Of a stretch of 64,000 nt of DNA, positions 55,488-64,000 are shown one piece after another; position 1 is the stretch's first letter; each line of letters opens with the position of its first letter. Position numbers and translations under genes: made by a program. The notes beneath the pieces are model-generated. The model worked only from the letters and a program-made list of their open reading frames with translations, ran no database searches and was not told where the DNA came from. Origin of the DNA: an uncultured Methanoregula sp. (GTDB lineage Archaea > Halobacteriota > Methanomicrobia > Methanomicrobiales > Methanospirillaceae); contig NZ_OY763919.1 in the NCBI RefSeq assembly GCF_963667735.1, positions 930,001 through 994,000 of the forward strand, in the 5' to 3' direction.

Positions 55488-55572
55488 GAACATTTTACAA
55501 TCGAAGTCTGTTCAAAAAAGAAATGAAAGAGGAAGTCCCCGGCAGATCCCGGATAACCATCTCTCTCAAATT

Positions 55573-57045
55573 TTATTCGTTGCTGCCGGCCTGCGTAACA
55601 GTTGCCGGTTTCCGTTTCCCCCGCATCAGGGATGCCCCGATCCCGAGCACGCAGAGCACGGCAAAGATCACAAACGCATAGTGCATGCTCGTGATGAACT
55701 GCGGATAATAGTCAGGAGTGATTATTGCAGGGCCGATAAAGATCGCAAAGAGCATCATTGCAACACCCATCGAGAGCATCTGGCCGACAAGCCGCATGGT
55801 TCCGTTCATGCCGGATGCAACCCCGTAGAATCTCTTCTCCACCGAGCTCATGATCGCGTTCGTGTTCGGCGAGGAGAAGAGGCCAAAACCAAGCCCGAGC
55901 ACAATCAGGCAGAGGATTATATACCCGAGGGATGTTGATTCCACGATAAAGACAAGCATGAACAGCCCAAGGGCGGTCAGCCCCATGCCGATAGATGCAA
56001 CGATCTGGGGTTCGATCCGGTCGGAAAGTTTCCCGGCCACCGGGGAGAGGATTGCCATGATGGCGGGCTGGATGATCAGGATGAGACCGGCCTGTTCCGG
56101 TGAGTACCCCTTGGTGTACTGGAGATCGAGGCTTAAGAGGAACGTGACGGCAAAGGTAGCACTGTAGTTGATGAGCGCGGCAAGGTTCGAGAAGGCAAAG
56201 ACCCGGTTGTTCAGGAGGAGACGCATGTCCAGGACCGGCACCGGTACCCGCAGCTCGTACAGGGCAAACGCTACCCCGAGGATACAACCCAGAGCTATGA
56301 GACCGAGTCCCATGGGATCCGGGACAACCGAGAACCCGTACATGACGGCAACGAGCGAGCAGGCATAGATGACCGATCCGGTGAGATCGAACCGCTCACC
56401 CGCGCATTCAGCCCATTCCCCATCCAGTTTCCAGAGGACCAGCAGGCAGGCGATGATCCCGATGGGTACGTTCACCAAGAAGATACTCCGCCAGCCGAAG
56501 TACTGGGTCAGGACACCGCCAAGGAACGGCCCCATGGTGAGCCCGAAGTACACGGCCATGATGTAGATGCCAAGCGCCTTTCCCCTCTCCCCCGGGGGGA
56601 AGACCGAGGAGAGGATGGCAACACCGGTCCCGTAGATCATGGCACCTCCGAATCCCTGGATCACCCGGACTGCAATGAGCAGGCTGGTTGAGGGGACCAT
56701 CGTCATTGCGAGGGAGGCGATGGTGAAGATCGCAATGCCAAACAAGTAGATCTTTTTTCTGCCGTAGATGTCCGCGATCTTGCCGAATGGCACAAGGAAA
56801 AGGGCGGCGGCAAGGAGATATGCTGTTGCAATCCACGAGAGGGAAATGGCATCCATGTGGAATTCCGCTCCCATGATCGGCAGGGCAACATTCACAGCCG
56901 AGCCGTCAAAGGGTGTGATGAACCCGGACAGTACGGCTATCAGGAGCACGATCTTTTTGCCGGTCGGGGTTATTATTGGAGCCGGATTCCGGGCCATTGC
57001 CGGTGTGTCAAGTATTGTACTGGATATATTTCCTGCAGATACCAT
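55573..57045 (-). CDS. MFS drug exporter of the DHA2 (EmrB/QacA) family
   Basis: A 490-residue MFS protein with 14 expected helices. LDGSAVNVALPIMG-like FDGSAVNVALPIMGAEF is the DHA2 start. GKIADIYGRKKIYLFG matches motif A, and RVIQGFGGAMIYGTGVAIL with the later GPFLGGVLTQYFGWRSIFLVNVPIG completes motifs C/D. Substrates are typically drugs or small organics. The ATG at 57045 is preferred because AGAGGTCTCCC lies before it. It is convergent with the AhpD-like gene across the iteron array. Confidence 0.9.
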   Translation of the reverse strand: MVSAGNISSTILDTPAMARNPAPIITPTGKKIVLLIAVLSGFITPFDGSAVNVALPIMGAEFHMDAISLSWIATAYLLAAALFLVPFGKIADIYGRKKIYLFGIAIFTIASLAMTMVPSTSLLIAVRVIQGFGGAMIYGTGVAILSSVFPPGERGKALGIYIMAVYFGLTMGPFLGGVLTQYFGWRSIFLVNVPIGIIACLLVLWKLDGEWAECAGERFDLTGSVIYACSLVAVMYGFSVVPDPMGLGLIALGCILGVAFALYELRVPVPVLDMRLLLNNRVFAFSNLAALINYSATFAVTFLLSLDLQYTKGYSPEQAGLILIIQPAIMAILSPVAGKLSDRIEPQIVASIGMGLTALGLFMLVFIVESTSLGYIILCLIVLGLGFGLFSSPNTNAIMSSVEKRFYGVASGMNGTMRLVGQMLSMGVAMMLFAIFIGPAIITPDYYPQFITSMHYAFVIFAVLCVLGIGASLMRGKRKPATVTQAGSNE

Positions 57046-57291
57046 GGGAGACCTCTCAAGAGGATATGAGTTCCCCTGTATATCCGGATGATCGGACGAC
57101 CTGCTCCCCGCATCTTTCATCTCTTAAGGAGACCGTGTGGCAGTCCTGTTCTTCGGAACAACAGTACCACATTTTTCCTGTAATTCTATATCTGTATACC
57201 TAATCCCCCCGGAAAGGCAACTCTGGTGCAGGACATATATTTATTGGGAGGGGGTTCACCCGTCCCGAAAAAAGATGGCGGAATTACTTCG

Positions 57292-57738
57292 TTACCAGGC
57301 AACTGCCCGGGAAAGATATTCTCCGGCAGACGAACGGAGGGCAGGATCTTCGTCCGGCTCAAGGGAGAACTCCCTGAGGCCCCGGATGGCGCCGGTACTC
57401 CGGATCGCAGCAAGAGCGATTATTGCCTGGGCTCGGATTTCCATCGTCTCGTTGTGGTCTTTCAGCCGCTCAAGCAGCGCCTCGACCGAACGCCCGCTCT
57501 TGAGCTGGCCGAGAGCCGTTGTTGCTGCACAGCGTATTCCGGCATCCCTGTCGGAGAGCAGATCCATCAGGGGCCGGACCGCCCGGGGGTCGTCGCTCTT
57601 CCCGAGCATGATGACCGCCTGGAACCGTTCTTCGGGGGTTTTACCGGACAATGCTGCATACATCAGATCATACACCGCTCCCCGCCGGGGGAAGCTGCTG
57701 TACCATTCACCATTGAGTTTTTCCGCCATCAGATCCAT
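57292..57738 (-). CDS. HEAT-repeat protein
   Basis: A 148-residue protein of about three HEAT/PBS-lyase-like repeats: ALSGKTPEERFQAVIMLGKSDDPRAVRPLMDLLSDRDAGIRCAATTALGQLKSGRSVEALLERLKDHNETMEIRAQAIIALAAIRSTGAIRGL (about 28-128). Such proteins bind other proteins; no partner is evident. The ATG at 57738 is preferred, with GGTG upstream; 57729 is also possible. Confidence 0.82.
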   Translation of the reverse strand: MDLMAEKLNGEWYSSFPRRGAVYDLMYAALSGKTPEERFQAVIMLGKSDDPRAVRPLMDLLSDRDAGIRCAATTALGQLKSGRSVEALLERLKDHNETMEIRAQAIIALAAIRSTGAIRGLREFSLEPDEDPALRSSAGEYLSRAVAW

Positions 57739-58006
57739 TTCAGACACCGTACATATACACAAAATTCAGACAACAATACAAGGCATACCGGAGAACCGGG
57801 GACCGGTTCAAATAGCCGAGAAAAGCATCCGCTTACCACAAGCGGATCGTACCCTAGTTACGCCAAAATCACTTGGTGTGTCGGACGGGTACATTGCAGT
57901 AATATAATACAATCCGATTATAAATAATTTTTTGATAAAAAGGGTTTTTTGTTTGTCCCGTCTAAAAAAGGCGGGGATCCCGAGAATCCGGGGATCCCGC
58001 AGGTCT
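57739..58006. other. Gap with hairpins and the VIT-family gene terminator
   Basis: No gene is seen. The gap holds GAACCGG-gga-CCGGTTC at 57793-57809, ATCCGCTT-N5-AAGCGGAT at 57827-57847, an A+T-rich stretch at 57901-57945 and the terminator at 57964-58000. The hairpins could be operators of the HEAT gene. Confidence 0.5.
57964..58000 (-). terminator. Intrinsic-type terminator of the VIT-family gene
   Basis: On the minus strand a G+C-rich stem (GCGGGATCCCC...GGGATCCCCGC) is followed by TTTTTT. It starts six bases after the stop. Confidence 0.7.
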
Positions 58007-58717
58007 TCAGCTGCTGACCAGCAGGCCTACGAGTGCACCCGCGATGGCTGCGGCAGCTGCAATCGCGCAGGTTTCCAGGATGGTCCGGAACATCGGGCGT
58101 TCGCCCAGCTTTGCCCGCCCGATACCGAGCAGGATGAGGAGCAGGGCAGTCCCGAAGATAAAGACAATCTTTGCCTGTTCCAGAGGAAGGAAGATGAACG
58201 GGATCACCGGTGTCATTGCAGCGATAAAATCCGCCACTCCCATCCAGCAGGCGTGGATCACCGGGGAGGTTTTCTGTGCTGCAGTCTCCTCCTCACCGGC
58301 TACCGCATCCTCGAACTTCTGGATTGCCAGAGGGTTTGCCTTCATGTCCTCGTGGATCGCGTCAAGGCTCTTTGCGCTCAGGCCGGTTCCCTGGAGATCG
58401 GATATCAGCTTCTTTACCGCACCATCGGGATCGCTGCTGATTTCGGCTGCCCGCTCCTTTGCCTCCACCCGGGCTGCATCCCGCTCTGATTCCAGATCGA
58501 GGAAGACGCCGGCCATCATCGATACTGTTGCCGCGATTGCAGCCGTTGCGCCGGCCAGGAGGATCACATTCCCGGACTGGGCACCCGCCACCATCCCGGC
58601 CACCAGGCCGAAGATGGAGACAACGCCGTCCGACATGCCAAAGACGATCTCACCGGAACAGTTTCGGATTGATTCCTTTGTCCGTGAGAGAAATGATGAG
58701 TTTTTTGTCCCGTTCAT
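58007..58717 (-). CDS. VIT/CCC1-family iron or manganese transporter
   Basis: A 236-residue membrane protein. SGEIVFGMSDGVVSIFGLVAGMVAGAQSG (21-49) is the family's hallmark first helix, followed by LLAGATAAIAATVSMMAGVFLDLESERDAARVE. A cytoplasmic charged domain of about 75 residues follows, then C-terminal helices IPFIFLPLEQAKIVFIFGTALLLILLGI and AIAAAAAIAGALVGLLV. The family stores or exports Fe2+ or Mn2+. The C-terminal half keeps the usual three-helix order. Confidence 0.88.
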   Translation of the reverse strand: MNGTKNSSFLSRTKESIRNCSGEIVFGMSDGVVSIFGLVAGMVAGAQSGNVILLAGATAAIAATVSMMAGVFLDLESERDAARVEAKERAAEISSDPDGAVKKLISDLQGTGLSAKSLDAIHEDMKANPLAIQKFEDAVAGEEETAAQKTSPVIHACWMGVADFIAAMTPVIPFIFLPLEQAKIVFIFGTALLLILLGIGRAKLGERPMFRTILETCAIAAAAAIAGALVGLLVSS

Positions 58718-58799
58718 AGTAGCATCAGTCTCAGATAGGAGAATTTTATCCCAATAGTTGGGATGCTACCAATAAAAAGAGTGAGGGCGGTGGATGGGA

Positions 58800-58991
58800 T
58801 TACTTCTTACCTGCCGGTTTCTCTTCGTGATGAATCAACCGGCATTTGTTGACGCACTCCCAGTTCTCGGGAAGGAACTTCCCGTCAGCACCGGGCTTCA
58901 GGGTGGTATGATACTTCTCCCCGCAGACAAGACATTCCATGAGTCCCGACTTCTCGTCGACGAGCTTTGTGGTATGTTCTTTCTTCGTCAT
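58800..58991 (-). CDS. Small zinc-binding protein, function unknown
   Basis: A 63-residue protein with a CLVC...C...C pattern: MECLVCGEKYHTTLKPGADGKFLPENWECVNKCRLIHH. Four Cys plus His would bind one zinc. It is basic at the end. I do not recognise the family. ATG 58991 is chosen because the upstream codons look random. It lies 68 bases downstream of rlmH on the same strand. Confidence 0.6.
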   Translation of the reverse strand: MTKKEHTTKLVDEKSGLMECLVCGEKYHTTLKPGADGKFLPENWECVNKCRLIHHEEKPAGKK

Positions 58992-59058
58992 AATGCTGTG
59001 AGTCTGGCGGGCCGGATTATATAGGTGTGGATCAGGACATCCAATGATGAAAAGGTGA

Positions 59059-59538
59059 TTATTTATGGTATGGTTCGCCACGGAGAATCCGGAATGCCCG
59101 GTAAATCTGTTCCATGAGGATGAACCGGGCCATCGGGTGCGTGAACGTCATGTTCGAGAGCGAGAGACGCAGGTCGCTTCCTGAAAGGATGGCCGGGGAG
59201 AGTCCGAGATCCCCTCCTATGACAAACACAACCTGGCTCTTCCCGGCGAGCTCCCATCGCCTGAATGCCTCGGCGAACTCGATACTTGTCAAGGCCTGTC
59301 CCTTCACATCAAGGGCAATGACAACCGATCCTGCCGGGACTGCCGCAAGAACCCGTTCCCCTTCCTTTTCCATAGCTGCGGCTTCTGTTGCGGGAGAGGC
59401 GGACAATGGCCGTTTCTCGTCAGCAATCTCGACAACCTGCACTTTCGCATATGGCCGCAGGCGTTTTTCGTACTCTGCTATTCCTTCCTGCAGGAACTTC
59501 TCCTTGATCTTCCCGATGCCAATAACACGGATCTGCAT
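59059..59538 (-). CDS. rlmH: rRNA (pseudouridine-1915-N3) methyltransferase RlmH
   Basis: A 159-residue SPOUT methyltransferase. IRVIGIGKIKEKFLQEGIAEYEKRLRPYAKVQVVEI is the N-terminal half. The knotted C-terminal half has FVIGGDLGLSPAILSGSDLRLSLSNMTFTHPMARFILMEQIYRAFRILRGEPYHK, the family hallmark. It methylates the universally conserved pseudouridine in helix 69 of large-subunit rRNA. The length equals the bacterial protein. ATG 59538 is preferred. Confidence 0.96.
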   Translation of the reverse strand: MQIRVIGIGKIKEKFLQEGIAEYEKRLRPYAKVQVVEIADEKRPLSASPATEAAAMEKEGERVLAAVPAGSVVIALDVKGQALTSIEFAEAFRRWELAGKSQVVFVIGGDLGLSPAILSGSDLRLSLSNMTFTHPMARFILMEQIYRAFRILRGEPYHK

Positions 59539-59615
59539 GGTTTGTCCAAAAATCAACTATTTATCAATAACGCAGGCTCAAGGGGGGTGAAAAGGAGGGG
59601 GTGGAAGTATGTTAC

Positions 59616-59930
59616 CTATGGATTTCTTTTGGCGTCTTTTGGATCGATTTTCTGGTGGGATAAGGTATCCAGAAGCACTTCTTTCATCATATTCTTCATG
59701 AGTTCCCGACCCTCATCGGATGACAGGTAGTCCTTGAACAGCTCCTTGAACTGTCCCATATCGTGGTGATTATCGACGAATGCTAATAAAGCTTGTGTGA
59801 TACAATCGGAGACTGTGGAGAACTTCTTTTCTTCATATACGAGTTTATTGACCTTTTCATAGATATTGGGAGGCATTTTATACGAGATCGCCACACGTTC
59901 CCCACGGGTCGCCGGTACCTTCTCTGCCAT
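59616..59930 (-). CDS. Ribbon-helix-helix (CopG-like) regulator
   Basis: A 104-residue protein. VAISYKMPPNIYEKVNKLVYEEKKFSTVSDCITQALLAFVDNH is an RHH fold: a DNA-contacting strand then two helices. The C-terminal half (FKELFKDYLSSDEGRELMKNMMKEVLLDTL) is helical. It is a likely dimeric DNA-binding regulator; the target is unknown. The upstream TATA suggests the mRNA starts at about the ATG at 59930. Confidence 0.72.
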   Translation of the reverse strand: MAEKVPATRGERVAISYKMPPNIYEKVNKLVYEEKKFSTVSDCITQALLAFVDNHHDMGQFKELFKDYLSSDEGRELMKNMMKEVLLDTLSHQKIDPKDAKRNP

Positions 59931-59950
59931 TCCCATAAAATTGGGTAAAA

Positions 59951-59962
59951 TACTATAAATAG
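59951..59962 (-). promoter_or_regulatory. TATA box of the RHH gene
   Basis: CTATTTATAGTA on the minus strand lies about 20-32 bases before the ATG at 59930, matching a leaderless transcript. Confidence 0.5.
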
Positions 59963-60086
59963 GCTGTCAATCGTCTGGAATATTCTTTAAGTATTATTGT
60001 ATGTCCATTCGTGTGCTTTATGAATTACTTATGGAATACTTTTTATAGCGCGGCGCGAAATAGGAGTTTGTTGTGAGGTGAACGAG

Positions 60087-60572
60087 ATGAACGAACTACT
60101 CATGTTGCTCCTTGGAATTGTTGGCGTCTTTGCTGTCGGCTGCAGCATCGCGCTTCTGGCACTTGGAAAAATGATCGACCAGTATCCTGCCGGCGATGAA
60201 TCGAAACGCACCCGAAGCATTGCAAGCCCGATCGAGACCACGAAGATATCGGTTGTACTCTTCTGGGCACTCTTTGCCGTGGGAATTTTTGCCCTCCTGC
60301 AGGGAACCCGCATCATGCTTATCCTCGGGATCACCACGCTCTTTGCCATCTGCCTCTTCATGTTCACGGCACTGGCCTTCTCATTTGCCGTACTCAGTAC
60401 CCTCAGGGGACGGAGCCGGGGGATCACCATGCCGGCGCTCCCGCTTGTTCCCCTGGGCTTACCCGTTGCCGCCCATAAGCATGAAGAACAGCCGGCGCCC
60501 ATGGTTATCCGGAAGCGGTACAACAACCCGATCTCCGACTTTATGCTCAATGCACTCCTGAAAAAAGAATAA
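60087..60572 (+). CDS. Three-helix membrane protein, function unknown
   Basis: A 161-residue protein with helices at about 4-26 (LLMLLLGIVGVFAVGCSIALLALG), 52-74 and 80-105. The cytoplasmic tail is basic and proline-rich and ends KRYNNPISDFMLNALLKKE. GAGGTGA five bases before the ATG at 60087 settles the start over the GTG at 60078. A TATA-like ctttttatag lies near 60039-60048. Confidence 0.75.
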   Translation: MNELLMLLLGIVGVFAVGCSIALLALGKMIDQYPAGDESKRTRSIASPIETTKISVVLFWALFAVGIFALLQGTRIMLILGITTLFAICLFMFTALAFSFAVLSTLRGRSRGITMPALPLVPLGLPVAAHKHEEQPAPMVIRKRYNNPISDFMLNALLKKE

Positions 60573-60581
60573 GAAATGAGA

Positions 60582-61796
60582 TTAACCGAATATCTTTTTT
60601 GACTGTTCCAGGGCATCTACTGCTGGCAGCTTTTTCCCGGTCAGGAATTCGATACAGGCCCCGCCACCGGTTGAGATGTGCGTAAAGTCAGAATCGAGTC
60701 CCATCTTCTCGATGACGGCAGCGGTATGGCCGCCACCGACAACAGAGAATTCCACCCGGGATGCAGCTTTGAGCAGCTCGTACGTGCCGGTTGCAAAGTC
60801 CGCTTCTTCGAAGAGTCCGGCCGGGCCATTGAAGACCACGGTACCGGATTTTTTGAGTACCTGGACGAAGTCCGCGATGGCCTCCATACCGATATCGAGG
60901 ACCGGTGCTTCAATGGGGATCTTCTCAACCGGGTATTCGACACGCCGGTTGTTCTCCCGCACCGCTACTGACTGGGGCATGACAACGCGATCTTTGTACA
61001 GGGCAAGGATCTCCTTCGCCTTCTCGATCTCGGCCTGGTATTTGAGCTGGGCAATCAGCTGGGTGGAGGGTTTGCCGATGTTGTATCCAGCTGCTATCAG
61101 GAAGACATTCGCTACTACCCCGATCACGATCACCTGGTCGGCGATCCCTTTGTCGAGAACATGGCGGGCGACATCGATGGAATCATCCACCTTGGTACCG
61201 CCAAGCACCATGCAGACGGGTCTCGGGGCTCCGGAGAAGACTTTCGAGAGCGTGAAGACTTCCTTCTCCATGAGAAGCCCTCCTGCAGACCGCATAGCCA
61301 TCGGGAGCCCGACAACGGTGGGCTGCGAGCGGTGGGCTGTGCCGAACGCATCGTTGACAAAAACATCTGCCATTGATGAGAGTTTCTTGACAAGGTGGGT
61401 CTTTTTCGCCTCTTCCGGCTTGAGCGTCAGGTTCTCTTCTGCATTGAACCGGACGTTCTCCAGCATCAGCACTTCGCCGGTCTTCATTGCATGCACGGCT
61501 TCCCGGGCATGATGGCCGAAGATGCTGTCCACGTAGGTTACCGGTTTTCCCAGAAGCTGTTCGAGTTTCTCGGCGTGGGCTTCGAGCGTTGTGAAATCCT
61601 TCTTTCCCGGCCGGCTCTGGTGGGTGACGATCACAACGCGGCTGCCTGAAAGGGCCCGGATGGTGGGCAGGTGTTCTCGGAAACGCTTGTCATCAAGAAT
61701 AAGGTTGGAGGAGGGGTCAATGGGGGAGTTGAGGTCAAGCCTTAAAAGAACGGTCTTTCCCTCAGCACCCAGATCCTTAATCGTTCCAATCGTCAT
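60582..61796 (-). CDS. pgk: Phosphoglycerate kinase
   Basis: A 404-residue PGK that transfers phosphate between 1,3-bisphosphoglycerate and ADP, serving gluconeogenesis and glycolysis. TVLLRLDLNSPID, SRPGKKDFTTLEAHAEKL, FVNDAFGTAHRSQPTVVG, and the C-terminal GGGHTAAVIEKMGLDSDFTHISTGGGACIEFLTGKKLPAVDAL are diagnostic. The ATG at 61796 has GGAGAGGTGC before it. It starts 19 bases after the atpD stop. Confidence 0.97.
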   Translation of the reverse strand: MTIGTIKDLGAEGKTVLLRLDLNSPIDPSSNLILDDKRFREHLPTIRALSGSRVVIVTHQSRPGKKDFTTLEAHAEKLEQLLGKPVTYVDSIFGHHAREAVHAMKTGEVLMLENVRFNAEENLTLKPEEAKKTHLVKKLSSMADVFVNDAFGTAHRSQPTVVGLPMAMRSAGGLLMEKEVFTLSKVFSGAPRPVCMVLGGTKVDDSIDVARHVLDKGIADQVIVIGVVANVFLIAAGYNIGKPSTQLIAQLKYQAEIEKAKEILALYKDRVVMPQSVAVRENNRRVEYPVEKIPIEAPVLDIGMEAIADFVQVLKKSGTVVFNGPAGLFEEADFATGTYELLKAASRVEFSVVGGGHTAAVIEKMGLDSDFTHISTGGGACIEFLTGKKLPAVDALEQSKKIFG

Positions 61797-61815
61797 CCGC
61801 ACCTCTCCGTTCTCT

Positions 61816-62445
61816 CTATGAACTGCCTCTTGCCTTGATCTTCTTCATCCGGAAGAGTTCTTCTCTTTCCATCTCGTCAAGACGCATCTTGATGAAGTCC
61901 CGGGCCGCGGTGAGTTCGGGGATGACCTTGAACTCGAGTGCATTGACCCGGCGTTTGGTCTTCTCGATCTCGTCGAGCAGCCGCTTCATCGTGGTCTCGA
62001 TCTCGGCACTCTCGATGATGGACTCAACCAGGTCTTCGAATGCGGATGCCGTCTCATCGATAACGGTGGATGTCCCGAGCATACCATAACCACGGTCTAC
62101 CACGCTCTTCTTGACTTTTGAAGACTCGATCTGGGGGACGACTACCCCCATGATGTTCTTGCTCTTCAGGTTGATCTGCGGCACTTCCTTGACGGAGAAT
62201 GCTGCGGATTTCACTCCGATTGCACCTTCAACGGTGTTGGCGACGGCCATCATCTCGACGGCCCTGTCGTACTTCCTGAGAAGTTCGCCCCTGCTGTCCT
62301 TTGCGTTTGCAAGGATCTTGAAAAATTCCAAGATCAGTCCATCGCGCTTCATCTTGAGGATCTTGTAGCCGCGCTCGGAGAGCTGGATCTTCCGCTTGAG
62401 GTTGATCAGCTCCGAACGGGTTGGCTTGATATCGCGCAGCGCCAT
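61816..62445 (-). CDS. atpD: A1A0-type ATP synthase subunit D
   Basis: A 209-residue subunit D, the central rotor stalk. The family start is visible: IKPTRSELINLKRKIQLSERGYKILKMKRDGLILEFFK. The two long helices form a coiled coil (about 5-70 and 125-200), ending with IPELTAARDFIKMRLDEMEREELFRMKKIKA. It follows atpB closely on the same strand. Confidence 0.95.
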   Translation of the reverse strand: MALRDIKPTRSELINLKRKIQLSERGYKILKMKRDGLILEFFKILANAKDSRGELLRKYDRAVEMMAVANTVEGAIGVKSAAFSVKEVPQINLKSKNIMGVVVPQIESSKVKKSVVDRGYGMLGTSTVIDETASAFEDLVESIIESAEIETTMKRLLDEIEKTKRRVNALEFKVIPELTAARDFIKMRLDEMEREELFRMKKIKARGSS

Positions 62446-62451
62446 GGATGC

Positions 62452-63840
62452 TTACTCCTTCTTTGCACCGGCCTTGATCTTGGGGTGGTACTTCTGGATG
62501 AGTTCACGGTCGATACGGGTGAGCTGCTCAACCGGCAGCGTAGAGAGAAGGTCCCAGCCGATGGTGAGGGTGTCTTCGATCGTGCGGTCCTCGTCATACC
62601 CCTGGCGGACGAAGCGGTTCTCAAAGAGATCCGCGAATTCGAGGAGCAGACGGTCACGCTCGGAGAGAGCATCCTTACCGACGATGGCCACGAGGCCGCG
62701 GAGGTCGTTGCCTTCTGCATACCCAGCGTACATCTGGTCGGAGACCTTCTTGTGGTCGTCACGGGTCTTGCCCTTGCCGATACCAAGGTTCATCAGACGT
62801 GACAGCGAGGGCAGTACGTTGATGGGCGGGTAAATACCCTTGCGGTGCAGATCACGGTTGACCACGATCTGTCCTTCGGTAATGTATCCCGTCAGGTCGG
62901 GGATCGGGTGGGTGATATCGTCACCGGGCATCGTCAGGATCGGGATCTGGGTGACAGAACCCTTCTGGCCCTTGATCATACCGGCCCGCTCGTAGATACA
63001 GGCGAGGTCCGTGTACATGTATCCCGGGTAGCCACGGCGACCGGGCACCTCTTCACGAGCTGCACCGATCTGACGGAGCGCTTCACAGTAGTTGGTCATA
63101 TCTGTGAGGATAACCAGCACGTGCATACCAAGCTCGAAAGCGAGGTATTCTGCGGTGGTCAGGGCGAGACGCGGGGTGATGATACGCTCGACAGCCGGGT
63201 CGTCTGCAAGGTTGAGGAAGACGACGGCGTGCTCAAGTGCACCCGTGCGCTCGAAGTCCTGCATGAAGTAGTTCGCTTCTTCCTTGGTGATACCCATGGC
63301 AGCGAAGACTACTGCGAAACTCTCGGTTGAGCCGGGAACTTTTGCCTGCCGTGCGATCTGCAACGCAACATTGTTGTGCGGGAGACCTGCACCCGAGAAG
63401 ATCGGGAGCTTCTGGCCACGGACAAGGGTGTTGGTTCCGTCGATCGTTGAGATTCCGGTCTGGATGAAATCCGCGGGCATTCCCCGGGCGTACGGGTTGA
63501 TGGCCGCACCGGTGATGTCGAGGCGCTTCTCCGGGACAATCTCCGGGCCGCCGTCGATGGGTTTACCGCCACCGGACAGGATACGGCCGAGCATCTCACG
63601 GCCCACGGGCATCTTGATGGTCTCGCCGGTGAACCGGACTCCGCTGTCCTTCCCGATACCGGTTGTGGTCTCGAAGATCTGGACAACGACGAGATCGTCG
63701 CTCGTGTCGAGCACCTGGCCGCGCTTGATAGTGCCGTCGAAGAGAACAATGTTCACAAGTTCTCCATAGGCGATTGGCTCGGTCTTTTCGACAAAGACGA
63801 GGGGACCGGCAATCTTGCTAATCGTCCTGTATTCCTTCAT
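62452..63840 (-). CDS. atpB: A1A0-type ATP synthase subunit B
   Basis: A 462-residue non-catalytic subunit B. It has the family's RTGE-like start [29 protein letters not shown], and the regulatory region [27 protein letters not shown] stands where the A subunit keeps a P-loop, here without one, as expected. [59 protein letters not shown] is diagnostic. Its ATG overlaps the atpA stop. Confidence 0.97.
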   Translation of the reverse strand: MKEYRTISKIAGPLVFVEKTEPIAYGELVNIVLFDGTIKRGQVLDTSDDLVVVQIFETTTGIGKDSGVRFTGETIKMPVGREMLGRILSGGGKPIDGGPEIVPEKRLDITGAAINPYARGMPADFIQTGISTIDGTNTLVRGQKLPIFSGAGLPHNNVALQIARQAKVPGSTESFAVVFAAMGITKEEANYFMQDFERTGALEHAVVFLNLADDPAVERIITPRLALTTAEYLAFELGMHVLVILTDMTNYCEALRQIGAAREEVPGRRGYPGYMYTDLACIYERAGMIKGQKGSVTQIPILTMPGDDITHPIPDLTGYITEGQIVVNRDLHRKGIYPPINVLPSLSRLMNLGIGKGKTRDDHKKVSDQMYAGYAEGNDLRGLVAIVGKDALSERDRLLLEFADLFENRFVRQGYDEDRTIEDTLTIGWDLLSTLPVEQLTRIDRELIQKYHPKIKAGAKKE

Positions 63841-64000
63841 GCTGCCGACCTCAGGGTGTTGAACTCAGCGTCCATCTGCTTCTCGATCTTGGCGAGTTCG
63901 GGCTTGTACTCCTTGATGAACTTGATCTGGGGCAATTCATTCTTTGCCTTGACTGTGTTGATCTGTGCCGGGCTGACACCAGCGAGCTGGGCTGCGTAGG
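63837..64000 (-). CDS. atpA: A1A0-type ATP synthase subunit A, C-terminal fragment (window edge)
   Basis: Fifty-three codons before the TGA at 63837 read [19 protein letters not shown] then [34 protein letters not shown]. This fits the C-terminal helical end of the catalytic A subunit, and the gene order A-B-D is that of archaeal operons. The rest lies outside the window. The stop overlaps the atpB start as ATGA. Confidence 0.8.
   Translation of the reverse strand, partial: YAAQLAGVSPAQINTVKAKNELPQIKFIKEYKPELAKIEKQMDAEFNTLRSAA

Larger units (their letters stand above)
55090..55515. repeat. Array of 25-bp iterons between convergent genes
   Basis: At least nine copies of a 25-bp unit, consensus TTGAAAATTTTCAATCAAGGTTTGA. 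Copies start at 55141, 55206, 55231, 55256, 55347, 55372, 55397, 55422 and about 55486. Two runs are perfect tandems of three (55206-55280) and four (55347-55446); a weaker copy lies near 55090. Each unit joins a TTGAAAATTTTCAA palindrome to TCAAGGTTTGA. The two flanking genes both end here, so no promoter is needed. Confidence 0.9.
55082..55572. other. Convergent intergenic region holding the iteron array
   Basis: A 491-bp gap between the stops of the AhpD-like and MFS genes. It is A+T-rich and holds the iterons and palindromes, plus a spacer of ordinary sequence (about 55281-55346). A frame of 64 codons at 55231-55425 follows the repeats and is not a gene. Confidence 0.85.

Noticed and set aside
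55141-55510. CRISPR array
   Set aside because: The units are directly joined at 25-bp spacing with no unique spacers, and no cas genes are present.

Overview
The window is chromosomal DNA of a methanogenic archaeon, most likely of the order Methanomicrobiales and close to Methanoregula. The order and genus are inferred from gene style and order, not from a database match. Archaeal information genes are present: TFB, Gar1, SRP19, eS6, eS8, aIF5B, RIO2, RadB, Cdc48 and an A1A0 ATP synthase. So is an operon of methanogenesis marker proteins with AtwA. Most genes are tightly packed and G+C-rich.

Layout. 1-5.7 kb: a K+ channel, a TtuA-like protein with a degenerate ATP loop, RIO2 kinase, a DUF460 protein, ThiL and a small protein. 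5.7-6.3 kb: two tRNA-Ala genes and a duplicated 3' piece of one of them. 6.3-15.1 kb: housekeeping genes (PEGA surface protein, Gar1-TFB, SRP19-PHP, HypB, eS8, two little-known genes, eS6, aIF5B). 15.4-19.8 kb: tRNA-His, a gene-free repeat-bearing stretch, then accessory genes (methyltransferase, flavodoxin-fold reductase, SnoaL-like protein, SemiSWEET, a frameshifted PKD protein, an RDD protein). 20-28.8 kb: a lipoprotein, an ABC-2 exporter whose permease is fused to a PrsW-like protease, a chorismate-lyase-like/beta-RFAP synthase fusion of the methanopterin pathway, a MazF-like protein, membrane proteins and a C39-like protease. 28.8-32.5 kb: an A+T-rich stretch of decayed genes and lipoprotein paralogues sharing one C-terminal domain. 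32.5-38.1 kb: a KaiC-like protein without a P-loop, an acyl-CoA synthetase, an acyltransferase, an isochorismatase-like gene with an in-frame TAG, and TauE. 38.1-46.8 kb: Cdc48, LarC, RadB, a PAS/GAF regulator, DapF and ribose-1,5-bisphosphate isomerase.

The functional core is 46.8-55.1 kb. Nine genes on one strand, nearly all touching or overlapping, encode a HAD protein, AtwA, Mmp3, Mmp6, Mmp5, Mmp15, Mmp17, Mmp7 and an AhpD-like protein. This is the machinery that assembles or activates methyl-coenzyme M reductase. It ends against a 0.5 kb convergent gap that holds an array of 25-bp tandem iterons and two long ATCGCGAT palindromes. That array is the most unusual non-coding structure here. 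The rest (55.6-64 kb) holds an MFS exporter, a HEAT protein, a VIT-family transporter, RlmH, a small RHH regulator, PGK and the A1A0 ATP synthase genes D, B and A (the last partial).

Open leads are the iteron array, the tRNA fragment, operator-like palindromes before the methyltransferase and Gar1-TFB, two degenerate nucleotide-binding proteins, two clear frameshifts, the in-frame TAG, and the poorly characterised members of the methanogenesis-marker operon.
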